Assembly (NCBI RefSeq): GCF_031582905.1
Contig: NZ_CP133990.1
Location: 3,844,001-3,908,000 of the forward strand
DNA length: 64,000 bases
Direction: 5' to 3'
Source: Pengzhenrongella sp031582905
GTDB lineage: Bacteria; Actinomycetota; Actinomycetes; Actinomycetales; Cellulomonadaceae
A program made the translations under genes and the position numbers. Position 1 is the first letter of the stretch, and every line of letters starts with the position of its first letter. Below, piece by piece: positions 18,968-29,758 of the stretch. The notes below the pieces were generated by a model. It did not search any database and had not been told where the DNA came from. It saw only the letters and a list, made by a program, of their open reading frames with translations.

Positions 18968-19980
18968 CGGATCTCCTGGAGTGCGTCCGCGGCCTCGGGC
19001 AGGACGGGGCCCTCGGTGCCCACGTCGCCGAGCCCGGTCAGGTAGTGCTGGGCGTCGAGGGCGGCCGCGCAGCCCGAGCCGGCGGCGGTGATCGCCTGGC
19101 GGTAGGTGTGGTCGACGGCGTCACCGCACGCGAAGACGCCGTCGAGGTTGGTGAGCGTGCTGCGACCGACCACCTCGATGTAGCCGTTCTCGTCCAGGTC
19201 GACCTGGCCGACGAGCAGCTCGGTGCGCGGGATGTGACCGATGGCCACGAACAGCCCGCCGGCGTCGACGTCACGCTCCGCGCCGGTCACGGTGTCGCGC
19301 AGCGTGACCCCGGTGACCTTGTTCTCGCCGTGGATCGCGACGACCTCGCTGTTCCAGGCGAACTCGATCTTGGGGTCGTTCTTCGCGCGGTCGGCCATGA
19401 TCTTCGAGGCTCGCAGCTCGTCGCGACGGTGCACCATCGTCACCTTGCGGCCGAAGCGGGTCAGGAAGGTGGCCTCCTCCACGGCGGAGTCCCCACCGCC
19501 GACGACCAGGATGTCCTGGTCGCGGAAGAAGAAGCCGTCGCACGTCGCGCACCACGACACCCCGCGGCCGGACAGCCGCTTCTCGTCCGGCAGGCCCAGC
19601 TCGCGGTAGGCGGAACCCGTCGCGAGGATGACCGCGTGGGCGGACACGGTCTCGCCGCCACCGGTCCGCAGGGTCTTCACCTCACCCGCGAGCTGCATCT
19701 CGACGACGTCGTCCCACAGCACCTCGGCGCCGAACTTCTCGGCCTGCTTCTGCATGGCCTCCATGAGCTCGGGGCCCTGGATGCCGTCGGGGAAGCCGGG
19801 AAAGTTCTCGACCTCGGTGGTGTTCATCAGCGCGCCACCGGCGGTGACGGAGCCCGCGATGACCAGGGGCCGCAGCCCCGCTCGGGCGGCGTACACCGCC
19901 GCGGTGTACCCGGCAGGGCCCGATCCCACGATGACGACGTCGCGGGGGCCGGGCGTCTCGGTGGGAATCTGCTCGCTCAA
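18964..19980 (-). CDS. trxB: Thioredoxin-disulfide reductase
   Basis: TrxB transfers electrons from NADPH through FAD to thioredoxin. The 338-aa product has the FAD motif VVIVGSGPAGYTAAVYAARAG, the redox-active CATCDGFFF, the NADPH motif VVGGGDSAVEEATFL, and the C-terminal FAD motif GVFACGDAVDHTYRQAITAAG. ATG 19980 starts the trxB-trxA operon. The 161-bp gap upstream holds a 15-bp direct repeat at about 20095-20124 and no gene. Confidence 0.96.
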   Translation of the reverse strand: MSEQIPTETPGPRDVVIVGSGPAGYTAAVYAARAGLRPLVIAGSVTAGGALMNTTEVENFPGFPDGIQGPELMEAMQKQAEKFGAEVLWDDVVEMQLAGEVKTLRTGGGETVSAHAVILATGSAYRELGLPDEKRLSGRGVSWCATCDGFFFRDQDILVVGGGDSAVEEATFLTRFGRKVTMVHRRDELRASKIMADRAKNDPKIEFAWNSEVVAIHGENKVTGVTLRDTVTGAERDVDAGGLFVAIGHIPRTELLVGQVDLDENGYIEVVGRSTLTNLDGVFACGDAVDHTYRQAITAAGSGCAAALDAQHYLTGLGDVGTEGPVLPEAADALQEIR

Positions 19981-20141
19981 CGCGCTACCTCGTCCTGGTC
20001 GTGTCCGGCTGGTGACGGGCAGGTGTGCGCCGTCGATGTCCGGAACCGATCCTAGGGCGGAAGTGTTCCCCGACCGTGGCGCGCCGAGACGTCGGTCGCC
20101 AACCGGTCAGTCGCCAACGGGTCAGCGGGCCCGTGGACCGG

Positions 20142-22467
20142 TCAGGAGACGGTGACCTCGGCGAGCTCGACGCGGTTGGAGCCGTCGTCGGTCTGCGGCA
20201 GCTCGGTGAACCACAGGACGACGTGCTGGGTCTCGGTCGGCTCGGGGAACGTCAGCACGGTCTCGGGTGAGAGGGCCGCCTCGGCGAGGACGGCGCCCTC
20301 GGTGGGCGTCGACGGGTCGGTCGCACGGACCTCGACGCGCCCCCGGAGCCTCGGACCTGCAGGGTGACGGTGGAGACGGGGGCCGGCTCGGCGAGCGTCA
20401 CGGCGTAACCGAGACCGTCCTTGAGGCCCCCGAACTGCGGCGTGCCGTAGGTGCGGGTGTACCAGACCGTCGACGGGTCGCCGTCGATGGCGAGGTCGAC
20501 CGCCTCGGGGTGCTCGTTCTCGTCGCCGGCCGGGGGCGGGTCCAGCTGCGCACCCGACGCGATCACCGGCGGGCCGGCGGGTGCGGGGGCTCCTCCGGTG
20601 CCGGCTCCTCGGGCTCCGGCTCGGGCTCCGGGTCGGGCTCCACCGGGGTCACCGGCTCGGTCGCGACCGGCTCGCGGTCCGCCGACGGCGGTCCGACCGG
20701 ACTGGTCAGCGCGTTGGTGGCGACGAACAGCCCGACCACGATCGCCAGCCCGACCAGCAGCAGGACGAGCCGGGTGGGGTCGAAACGGTGCGCCGCGATG
20801 GACTCGCGCGCCGCGGCGACGTCGAGCCCGCCGGGACGTCCACCACCGGGCGGGCGCGGCGAGGGGCCGCCCGCAGCGGTGGACGCCGCAGCGGTGGACG
20901 CTGCGGGTGCCGACCGGGCCGGCGTGGGCTTCGCCGAGGTGGACCGGGCCGGCGTGGGCTTCGCCGGTGCGGGGCGGTCCGCCGTGGGCTTCGCCGACGT
21001 GGACCGGGCAGAGGTGGGCAGAGCAGCGGTAGCCGCAGCCGCACCCGCGGCGCCCGGAGCGGACTGCTGGGCAGGCGCCGGCGCCGCGGTCGCCTCCGTT
21101 GTTCGCGGGGGCTTGCCCTTCCCCTTCGCCGCGCGAGGTGCCGCGGACGCCTCGGCACCGGTCGCCTCGGCACCGGAAGCCTTGCCACCGGTCGCCTCGG
21201 CACCGGAGGCCCCGCCACCGGGCGCCGCGACCCCTGCGCGTCCCGTACCCCGTGCGCGGTCCACGCCCTCCGCGACCTCTGCGCGCTCCGTCGAGCGAGC
21301 CGACGGGACGGCGGGACTCCGGGTCGTGGCGACGTCGTCGGCCGTCGCGGTGCTGGCCGGCGCCGCAGAACCTGCCGCCGTGGCACCGGCGGCACCGGCG
21401 GCACCGGCTGCCCCGGCCGCACCGGCAGCGCCCGCAGCCGCACCGGCAGCCACCCCGCCGGACCCGCTCAGGGCGGAGGACCGCGTCGGCACGGCGGGCG
21501 GCGGCGTCCCGGGGCGCGACGGGGCGCTCGAGCCCTGCCCCGTGAAGGCGGACCGCACCGACGTGCGCTGCACGCGACCGGGCGTGGTCGGGGTGCCGCG
21601 CGGCGGGGACACCGGGCGCCGGACCGGTGGCGACGCGACCGAGAGCGGCTGGGTGACCGCGAAGAGGTCGGTCGCCCGGATGTCACCCCACGGCTCGAGC
21701 TCCTGGACGAGCTGGGCGGGCGTCTGCGGGCCGTCGTCGTGCACACCGAGCGTCACGGCGCACAGGGTGTCGAGGTCGTTCGGGACGCCCGAGGCGACCT
21801 CCGCCGGCGGGACGGGCGCGCCCTCCATGACGGGCGCCGGGTCCAGGCCGGACCCGTGCCGGTCGACGGCCGCCGACGGCACGGCCCCGGGGACCGTCGC
21901 CGGCCAGCGCCCGGTGAGCGCGGCGTAGAGCAGGGCGACGAGCCCGAGGGTGTCGGTCCGGGACGCCGCGGCGGCGTCGTGGGACTCGTGGCCGACGAGC
22001 GCGGCGTCGACCGCGATGCCGGTCACGAGGATCCGGTCGTCCGGTGTCAGGTGCAGGACGGACGGGCGCAGCGCGCCGTGGTGGACGCCGCGGCGTCGGG
22101 CGGCCTCGAGGGCAGACGCCGCCTCTCCCACGATGGCGCGGGCCTGGTCGGCCGGGAGCGGCCCGCGGGCGACGAGCTCGGCGAGCGACGGACCCGTGAC
22201 CTGCTCGGTGACGGTGTACGCGACACCCTCGTGCTCGCCGACGTCCAGCACCCGGACCAGCCGGGGGTCCGTCACGAGGGCGGCGCGGCGTGCGGCGTCG
22301 AGCGCCTGCGGGACCTGCCCTGCGTGCAGCACGGTGACCCGGACCGGGCGGTCGAGGATCTGGTCGGTGGCGTCCCAGGCGGACGCGCCGGGGAGGTCGA
22401 GGGCCAGCGGTTCGAGGGTCCGGTACCGGCCGGCCAGCAGGGTGCCTCGTCCGACGACGCCGTCCAC
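20142..22467 (-). CDS. Membrane pseudokinase with extracellular jelly-roll domain, MurJ partner (two frameshifts)
   Basis: The N-terminal ~260 residues have a protein-kinase fold (LLAGRYRTLEPLALDL start), but the catalytic HRD is HGALRPSVL and DFG is replaced by VTGIAV, so it is a pseudokinase. A long Ala/Pro/Thr-rich linker follows, then one membrane helix (LVLLLVGLAIVVGLFVATNAL), then a discoidin-like domain (DGDPSTVWYTRTYG through HVVLWFTELPQ). Breaks at 20585-20589 and 20340-20344 are each repaired by one G/C, giving 775 aa ending VELAEVTVS. In mycobacterial MviN these modules are fused to MurJ; here they are a separate gene beside murJ. GTG 22467 is chosen; GTG 22500 is possible. Confidence 0.85.
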
Positions 22468-22594
22468 CGTGCCCCCCGTCCCTCTTCTCGCGTGCTGCAC
22501 GCACGTCCGTGCCGACGGCCACCGTCGGTGGCGCCATGCTACGCGGACGCGTCGGGCCGGACCCGGCCGACGTGGCCGCGCGGGGCCGACGGAC

Positions 22595-24436
22595 CTACGC
22601 CCGGCGGCGGGTCAGCCGCCGCGCCAACGGGGCAGCGAGCTCGTCGAGCTCACGCACCCGCATGAGGCGCAGCAGCGCGACGTAGACCGCGAGCATCACG
22701 AGCCCCACCCCGGCGCACACGAGCGCGGCGCGCAGCATCCCGGCGCCCACCGCGACGTCCGCGGCGTCGTCGGGCAGGGCACCGACGGCCCGGACGATCG
22801 CCCAGCCGACGCCCGCGGAGACCGCGGCCGCGATCCCGGCGCGCACGTACAGGCGCAGGACGCGTGCCGTCCCCAGGTGCTCGAGGCGGCGTCGCAGGCC
22901 CGCGATCGCGAGCACCGTCCCCACCACGTGGGACAGCGACATCGCCGCGGCGATCCCGGTCACCCACCACCACGGGTCGAGGACCGCACGCGAGGCCAGC
23001 GCCCCGCCGGCCACGACGGCCGCCATGACGACCTGGACCCAGAACAGCGAGCGCGCGTCCTCGTAGGCGTAGAACACGCGCTGGCACAGCGACCAGGTGC
23101 CCAGCGCGGCGACGCCGGCGGTGAGGGCGACGACCACGGGGGTGGTCGCGGCGGCCTCCGCGGGCGACTGGGACGGGAGCACGAGCCGCAGCACCGGCAG
23201 CGCCAGCACGGCGAGGGCCGAGGTCGCGAAGAGCGTGAACACGCCGATGGTCCGGGCGCCGCGGGAGAAGTCGGCGCGCACACCGGCGGTGTCCTCGTGC
23301 GCCGCGTGCGTCGAGAGCCGGGTGAACAGCGCCGTCAGCAGGGACACCGTGACCAGGGAGTGCGGGAGCATGTAGAGGGTGAAGGCGGCCGTGTAGACGG
23401 CGTTGCCGGCGACGACGACGCCGCCGTCGGCGAGGGTCTGCGCCGTCCGGTCGGCCGCGGTCATGACCTGGGTCGCGACGAGGAAGCCGACCTGCCCGAC
23501 GGCGAGTGCGGCGAAGGTCCACCCGGCGACGCGGCCCGCGCCGCCCAGCCCCGAGCCGCGCAGCCCCCAGCGCGGGCGGTACCGGAAGCCGATCCGGCGC
23601 AGCGGCCACACCAGGACCGCGGCCTGGCAGACGACGCCCAGGGTCGCCGTGCCACCGAGGAGCGCGATCCGACCGGGCGTCCACCACTGGGGGTCGGCGG
23701 GCGCGAGATCGGCGTGGAACGGGCCGAACAGACCGAGGAAGACCCCGAGGCCGGCGATCGCGACGACGTTGTTGACGACCGGTGCCCACATGAACGGACC
23801 GAAGCTGCCGCGTGCGTTGAGCACCTGACCGAGCAGCGTGTACATGCCGTAGAAGAACACCTGCGGCAGGCACCACAGCGCGAACGCGGTCGCGAGCGCG
23901 CGCAGCTGCGGGCCGCTGGCGGTGTCGCTGTACAGCCGCACGAGCACGCCGCCGCCGAGCGTGAGCAGCACGGTGACCCCGAGGAGCAGCGCGGCGCCGA
24001 GCGTGATGACCCGGTTGACGTAGTCCTCGCCGGCGGAGGTTCGGTAGGCCCGCACCACCTGCGGGACGAGGACGGCGTTGAGCACGCCGGTGGCGAGCAG
24101 CATGACGGCGATGTTCGGCAGCTTGTTGGCGAGGTCGAAGGAGTTGGCCGCCAGACCGGTGCTGCCGATGGCGGCGACGAGCATCGCGCCCCGCACGATC
24201 CCGAGCACGCGCGAGACGGCGGTGCCGGCGGCCATCACGGCGGCGCTGCGGCCCAGGCCGGGGCCGGAGCCGGCGGGCGTGGGGACGTCGCCGGAGGTGC
24301 CACCGCGAGTGGTGCCCTCCCTGGGGGCGGCGGGTCGGGCCGGTGGCCGCGACCCCGACGCGCCGACGGCGTCCGGTGCGGGTCGGGCCGGGGCGCTCTC
24401 GGGGACCGGGCCCTCGCTGGGCGGGACGGTCGTCAT
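22595..24436 (-). CDS. murJ: Lipid II flippase MurJ (MviN)
   Basis: MurJ moves lipid II across the membrane for peptidoglycan synthesis. The 613-aa product has a ~70-residue Pro/Ala-rich N-terminus, then a polytopic MVF-family core beginning AAVMAAGTAVSRVLGIVRGA, with SFDLANKLPNIAVMLLATGV, the conserved GVLNAVLVPQVVRAY and about 14 membrane segments. It ends at a short basic tail. ATG 24436 overlaps the DUF6049 stop. The pseudokinase gene downstream is its probable regulator. Confidence 0.94.
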   Translation of the reverse strand: MTTVPPSEGPVPESAPARPAPDAVGASGSRPPARPAAPREGTTRGGTSGDVPTPAGSGPGLGRSAAVMAAGTAVSRVLGIVRGAMLVAAIGSTGLAANSFDLANKLPNIAVMLLATGVLNAVLVPQVVRAYRTSAGEDYVNRVITLGAALLLGVTVLLTLGGGVLVRLYSDTASGPQLRALATAFALWCLPQVFFYGMYTLLGQVLNARGSFGPFMWAPVVNNVVAIAGLGVFLGLFGPFHADLAPADPQWWTPGRIALLGGTATLGVVCQAAVLVWPLRRIGFRYRPRWGLRGSGLGGAGRVAGWTFAALAVGQVGFLVATQVMTAADRTAQTLADGGVVVAGNAVYTAAFTLYMLPHSLVTVSLLTALFTRLSTHAAHEDTAGVRADFSRGARTIGVFTLFATSALAVLALPVLRLVLPSQSPAEAAATTPVVVALTAGVAALGTWSLCQRVFYAYEDARSLFWVQVVMAAVVAGGALASRAVLDPWWWVTGIAAAMSLSHVVGTVLAIAGLRRRLEHLGTARVLRLYVRAGIAAAVSAGVGWAIVRAVGALPDDAADVAVGAGMLRAALVCAGVGLVMLAVYVALLRLMRVRELDELAAPLARRLTRRRA

Positions 24437-26900
24437 GCGGACTCCTCCGGCAACCGGGCGATCTCGGACACCGGCGTGCTGCCGGCGCCGCGTTGGGCCG
24501 TCTGGCCGCGGCGGATGGTGCGGACGATGCCCACCACGAGCGCGAGGGCGAGCAGGCCGGCGACGACGCCGGTGCCGACGTTCTCCCAGTCCGCGCGCAC
24601 GCGCACCGTGAACAGCTCGGGTGCGGCGATCGGCGCCCCGTCGGGGCCCAGGAGCGCGACCGCCACCCGGACGTCACCGCTGCCGACGGCGTGGAACGGC
24701 ACCCGCACCTGGGTCTCGGACCCGGCCGGGATGGTGACCGTCTGGGCCTCGTCGATGACCAGGACCGGGCTGCGGGGCGTGAGGGCGACCCGCACCGTGA
24801 CGTCCTGCGGCAGGTCGTTGCGCAGCCCCAGCGGGAAGCGTCCCGACTCCGAGCCGAGGTACAGGTCGCTCCCGGGGACCACCGACACCCCGGACCTCCG
24901 AGCGGCGAGATCGGTCACGATCCCGTCGACGACGGCGGTGCGCTGCACCGGCTCGGCGCGCCAGGCCACGGACAGCGGGATGTGGACCGCGTCGTCGACA
25001 CCGTCGAGCAGGGCAGCGGGGTCCGGCACGATGCCGGCGAAATCCTTGAGCTCGTCGCGCGCACGCAGCAGGGCGGCCACCTGACCCGGCGGGATCTCGG
25101 CGTCCGCGACGGCCTGCGTCGGCAGGGCCGGCCGCTCGACGCCGGGGTCCGGGGCGGCGGCGAGCGTGGAGACCGGCGCGAGCTCGACCCATGGCGCGGT
25201 GGCCAGGGCGGCGAGCTGCGCGGAGGCGACCGCGGGGTCGGGGTCCCACCCGCGGTCGACGGCGACCAGGAGGTGGCGCTGCTCGCTGGGCCGCTCACGG
25301 GTGATCACGGCGGTCTCGGCGAGCACGCGCTGCACGGCGGCCGCGGTGGTGGTGTCGGTGGGGGCGTCGAGGTGCGCGGTGAGCACGGGGTCGGTCACGA
25401 GCGCCGCGATGCCGGCGGTCGCGGCCTGGGTGCCGGCGCTCGTGTCGGCCGTCGGGCGCACCCCGCCGGCGGGCACCGTGGCGCGGCCGGTCGGGGTGTA
25501 GGTGAGCCCGGCGGGGGCGAGGAGGTCGCCGTCGACGACCAGCGAGGTCGCCCCGGCACCGGCGGCGAGACGAGCGGTCGCCGCGTCGGGACCCGCGCCG
25601 GGCGGCCAGGCGACGTCGGTGCGGACGCTCGCGCCGAGGACGGGGTCGGTCTGCGCCTGCGCGGCCGCGACGGCCTCGGCGAGCAGCGCATCGGCCGACG
25701 CGTGGGCGAGCGCAGCGAGGTCCGGGTCGTGGGCGGGCAGGGTGAGGACCTCACGGGAGCCGGTGGCTGCGGTGAGCCGCTCGACCCACCGGTGCGCGGT
25801 GCTCCCGGGCTCGGTCGCCCGTGCCGCGGCGACCAGCGCCGGGTCGACGGCCCAGGTGATGCGCGGCCGGTCGGCCGTCGCGGACAGCACCGCGTCCAGC
25901 CGGTCGAGGACGTCGTCGCTCGGCGCGGCCACGGTCGCGGTGGCGGAGGGGTCGGAGCGGACCGGGCGTCGTCTGACGGGGTGGGGGTGGCCGGGTCCGT
26001 GCCCGGGTCCTCGGCGGCGTCGCCCTGCGCAGCGCCCCCTCCTCGGTGCCCTCCGTCGCGCCTGCGTCGTCGGAACCGTCGTCGGTGCCTTCGTCCGTGC
26101 CGTCGTCGTCGGCGCCCGCGTCGCTGCCGGATCCCTCGGCGGCGCGTGGCGTCGGTCCGGGCGTGGTCGGGTCGACCGGACCACCGGTCAGCGGGACCAC
26201 GACGCTGAGGCGGGTGGGGGTGACGACCTGGTCGGTGGGCTGCCACACGAGGAACGTCCGGTGGACGGCCTCCCGGCGCCCCCGTCCGTGACCTCGACCG
26301 ACAGGCCGCGCGGCCCCCAGGCGCTGTCCGCGGTGGACAGGCGCAGCTCACCGGCCGGCACGCGCAGCTCGACGTCCGCGGTCTGCCCGGGGGCGAGGGG
26401 ACCCGTCAAGGGCGCCGAGACGAGGCGGTCACCCACCGTGCCGCTCAGCGGCTGGTCCGCCCAGCGGTCGAGCGATCCGCGGGTCGACTGCAGGAACCGG
26501 TTGACCCGCAGCGACGCCTGCGGCGCGGCGAGCTCGTCGTCCGTCCCGTTGCGCACCGTGGCCCGGACGACGAGCTCGTCCGCCGGACCCACGACGCGGG
26601 GGACACCTGCGTGACCTGGACCTCGACGACGTCGTCGTCCACGCCCTGGGTCGGGCCCGCCTCGGCGGAGGCGCCGCGGCCGTCGGTCGCGCGCGGCGAG
26701 GGGGACGGGACGTCAGTCGCGGCAGCGCCGGCGACCACGTCAGCCCCGGCGACCACGTCAGCCGCGGTGGTCCCGGACGACGCCCGGACGGGGAAGGACG
26801 CGGCCGCCGGCGCACCGAGCAGCGTCGCCAGGACGGTCAGCACGAGGAGCAGCGGCGCAGCGCGCCCGGGACGGCGGCTGGGGTGGCGGGGTGCGGTCAT
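24433..26900 (-). CDS. DUF6049 secreted, membrane-anchored protein (four frameshifts)
   Basis: This is the large unknown-function protein usually found between nudix and murJ in actinobacteria. A signal sequence (APLLLVLTVLATLLGAPAAA) opens it, Ig-like and Ser/Asp-rich extracellular parts follow, and a C-terminal helix (VGTGVVAGLLALALVVGIV) with a basic tail anchors it. Frame breaks at 25964-25966, 26035-26039, 26279-26283 and 26598-26602 are each repaired by one G/C. The corrected length is exactly 824 codons. Starts and stops overlap Nudix (26897-26900) and murJ (24433-24436). A role in lipid II transport is inferred only from context. Confidence 0.85.
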
Positions 26901-27444
26901 GCCCCGCTGAGCAGGACGAGGCGCGCCGCCTCCGCGAGGCGCCGCTCGTTCGGGTACGCCAGGCGGTGGGCGAGGTCCCGGAGGGCGACCCACTCGGCGT
27001 CCTCGGCCTCGCCGTCGGGGTCTCCCTCGACGGTGAGGTGGCCGCCGACGGCACCCAGCAGGAAGTGGTGGACCACCTTGTGCACCCGCCGGTCGTCGCC
27101 GGTGAACCAGTAGTCGATCACGCCGAGCCGGCGCAGGATCTGCCCCTCGATGCCGGTCTCCTCGGCGATCTCGCGGACGGCTGCCTGCTCCGGGGTCTCG
27201 GTCCCCTCGAGGTGCCCCTTCGGCAGGCACCACTCGAGCCGTCCCGCGCGGTTGCGACGCGCGATCACCGCCGCGTGGTGGATGCCCTCACGCAGGCTGA
27301 CCACGAGGCCCCCGCCGACGTCTCGTCGACCACGGGTAGCGGGAGCGCCGCCGGGCGCAGCGCAGCGGGGTCGATGCGCAGGGCATGTCCACCCGGGGGC
27401 GCGGGCACGCCCGGCGGGCGTGGCTTCGGCGCGGGGCTGGACAT
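26897..27444 (-). CDS. Nudix hydrolase (frameshifted)
   Basis: Nudix enzymes hydrolyse nucleoside diphosphates linked to another group. The complete Nudix box is GHLEGTETPEQAAVREIAEETGI. The N-terminus MSSPAPKPRPPGVPAPPGGH is in another frame and joins if one base is added at the C5 run 27309-27313, giving 182 aa. The substrate is unknown; the gene matches the position of mycobacterial mutT4. ATG 27444 is preceded by a leaderless-type -10. It is first in the nudix-DUF6049-murJ operon. Confidence 0.88.
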
Positions 27445-27456
27445 GCGGCCACTGTA
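27445..27456 (-). promoter_or_regulatory. Leaderless-type promoter of the nudix-murJ operon
   Basis: On the minus strand TACAGT lies 6 nt before ATG 27444, placing the transcription start at or next to the start codon. The 114-bp gap to pcnA must also hold the divergent pcnA promoter, which is not obvious. Confidence 0.5.
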
Positions 27457-27558
27457 ACGACAGGGGACGTGGCACTCCCCGCGACACCGCCGGGCCCCGC
27501 CTCCGCACCGCGGGGCCCGGCGAACGGCCCGCGGTGACCTCTGGCAGGCTTGGACGTC

Positions 27559-29156
27559 GTGTCCCCGACCGAGCTCCCCGACGACGCCCCGACCTCCGCG
27601 CATCCGGGTGGCGACCCCGCAGCGCTCGCGGCCCTGCAGCGACGCGCCCTCGGCGTGCTGGGTCAGCTCGCGCCGTCGGCCCTGCAGCTGGGCGAGGTGT
27701 TCCGCGCGGCGGGTCACGAGCTCGCCCTGGTTGGTGGGCCGGTGCGCGACGCCTTCCTCGGCCGGGTCAGCGCCGACCTCGACTTCGCGACGTCGGCGAC
27801 CCCGGACCAGACCGAGGCGCTCCTGACCGCGTGGGGTGACGCGCACTGGGACATCGGCAAGGCGTTCGGCACCATCGGGGCGATGCGCCGGGTCGAGGGC
27901 CGCGAGGTCGTCGTCGAGGTCACCACCTACCGGACCGACGCCTACGACCCGACCTCGCGCAAGCCCGAGGTCGTCTTCGGCGACTCCCTCGAGGGTGACC
28001 TGTCACGCCGCGACTTCACCGTCAACGCGATGGCCGTGCGGCTGCCGGACCTGACCTTCGTCGACCCGTTCGACGGGCTGGCCGACCTCGCCGCGCAGGT
28101 CCTGCGCACGCCGGTCACCGCCCGGCAGTCCTTCGACGACGACCCGCTGCGCATGATGCGGGCCGCGCGCTTCGCCGCCCAGCTCGGCTTCCGGATCGAC
28201 CCGGACGCCGCCGACGCGATCCGCGACATGGCGGAGCGCATCACGATCGTCTCCGCCGAGCGGGTGCGGGACGAGCTCGTCAAGCTCCTGCTGGCGCCCG
28301 CCCCCCAGCCGGGCATCCGCGCGCTCGTCGAGCTGGGGCTCGCGGACCACGTGCTGCCCGAGCTGCCCGCGCTGCGGCTCGAGATCGACGAGCACCATCG
28401 GCACAAGGACGTCTACGAGCACTCGCTGACCGTCCTGGACCAGGCCATCGCCCTGGAGACCGGACCCGACGGACCGGTTCCCGGGCCCGACCTCGTGCTG
28501 CGGATCGCGGCGCTGCTGCACGACATCGGCAAGCCGGCGACGCGCCGGTTCGAGTCCGCCGGAGGCGTGAGCTTCCACCACCACGAGGTGGTCGGCGCGA
28601 AGCTCGCCGCGCGCCGGCTCAAGGCGCTGCGGTTCGACAAGGACACGGTGCAGGCGGTCGCGCGGCTGACCGAGCTGCACCTGCGCTTCCACGGCTATGG
28701 CGACGGCGCCTGGACGGACTCCGCGGTGCGCCGCTACGTCACCGACGCCGGCCCACTGCTCGAGCGGCTGCACCGGCTCACCCGGTCGGACTGCACGACG
28801 CGCAACCGGCGCAAGGCGCAGCGGCTGTCGGGGGCGTACGACGACCTGGAGGCGCGCATCGCGGCGCTGCGCGAGCAGGAGGAGCTCGCCTCGATCCGCC
28901 CCGACCTGGACGGGCAGCAGATCATGGCGATCCTGGGGATCGCGCCCGGGCCGGTGGTCGGCCGCGCCTACAAGCACCTGCTCGAGGTCCGGATGGATCA
29001 GGGCCCGCTGGACGAGGGGCGGCGCGCGCGGCGCTCCTGGACTGGTGGGCGACGCAGCCGGAGGCGGCGCAGTCGGAGGCGGCGCAGTCGGAGGCGGCGC
29101 AGTCGGAGGCGGCGCAGTCGGAGGCGGCGCAGTCGGAGGCCGACGGGGCGCCATGA
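27559..29156 (+). CDS. pcnA: CCA tRNA nucleotidyltransferase / poly(A) polymerase family (frameshift near end)
   Basis: This class II nucleotidyltransferase adds or repairs tRNA 3'-CCA. The head motif LVGGPVRDAFLGRVSADLDF has the GG and catalytic DxD acids; the RRDFTVNAMAV motif follows; an HD domain (AALLHDIGKPATRR) lies near residues 320-335. A one-base break in the G4 run 29016-29019 hides the true end. Corrected, the protein of 532 aa ends in five EAAQS repeats and stops at 29156. GTG 27559 is chosen by family fit; the ribosome site is weak. Confidence 0.92.
29061..29135 (+). repeat. 15-bp tandem repeat, five perfect copies
   Basis: GAGGCGGCGCAGTCG is repeated five times without change. 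It encodes the (EAAQS)5 tail of PcnA in the corrected frame. Perfect identity suggests recent expansion. Confidence 0.9.
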
Positions 29157-29758
29157 GGATCTGGTCCGTCCACCCGCGCTACCTCGACCGGCAGGGCCTG
29201 ACCGCCGGCTGGCGCGAGGGCCTGCTCGCGCAGAAGGTCCTCACCGGCACCACCAAGGGTTACCGCAACCACCCGCAGCTGCGGCGGTTCCGCGCCGCCG
29301 GAGACGGGGCGCGGATGGACGAGGCGGTCGCGTCCGGCGGTGGCGGGTCGGGAGCGCACGTCGCCCCCGCCCCGGGCCTGACCCCGGGCGGTCACGTCCC
29401 CGGCACACCGCTCGACGTCGTGCCCGACGACGGCGCCGGGCCCGCCATCTCGACCTACCTCCACGGCATCGTCGACGAGGCGTCGCGGCGCGGGTACACC
29501 TTCGACCGCTCCCTCGTGCTCGGCCCGGCCGTCACCGAGCTGCGGCTCGAGGTCACCGACGGCCAGCTCGCCTACGAGTGGGAGCACCTGCGGGCGAAGC
29601 TCGCGGTTCGCAGCCCCGACGTCGCGAAGCTGTGGGTCGACGTCGTCGTGCCGGACCCGCACCCGTTGTTCCACGTGGTGCCCGGCCCGGTGGCGGAGTG
29701 GGAGATCGTGACGGTCAGCGAGGAGCCGGGTCCGGCGTCGTCGTCACCACCGGCGTGA
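29153..29758 (+). CDS. Pyrimidine dimer DNA glycosylase / endonuclease V family protein
   Basis: The 201-aa product begins MRIWSVHPRYLDRQGLTAGW, the start typical of the bacterial pyrimidine-dimer glycosylase family, with WREGLLAQKVLTGTTKGYRNHPQL next. Residues ~55-95 are a Gly/Pro-rich insert. The N-terminal part resembles DNA repair enzymes that cut at cyclobutane dimers, but activity is inferred. ATG 29153 overlaps the corrected pcnA stop (ATGA). Its 3' end overlaps the converging MFS gene by 44 bp. Confidence 0.8.
   Translation: MRIWSVHPRYLDRQGLTAGWREGLLAQKVLTGTTKGYRNHPQLRRFRAAGDGARMDEAVASGGGGSGAHVAPAPGLTPGGHVPGTPLDVVPDDGAGPAISTYLHGIVDEASRRGYTFDRSLVLGPAVTELRLEVTDGQLAYEWEHLRAKLAVRSPDVAKLWVDVVVPDPHPLFHVVPGPVAEWEIVTVSEEPGPASSSPPA

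Noticed and set aside
29668..29683. TGTTCCACGTGGTGC, a ninth parS-like site
   Set aside because: Only one half-site is complete and it lies alone in coding sequence 15 kb from the cluster.
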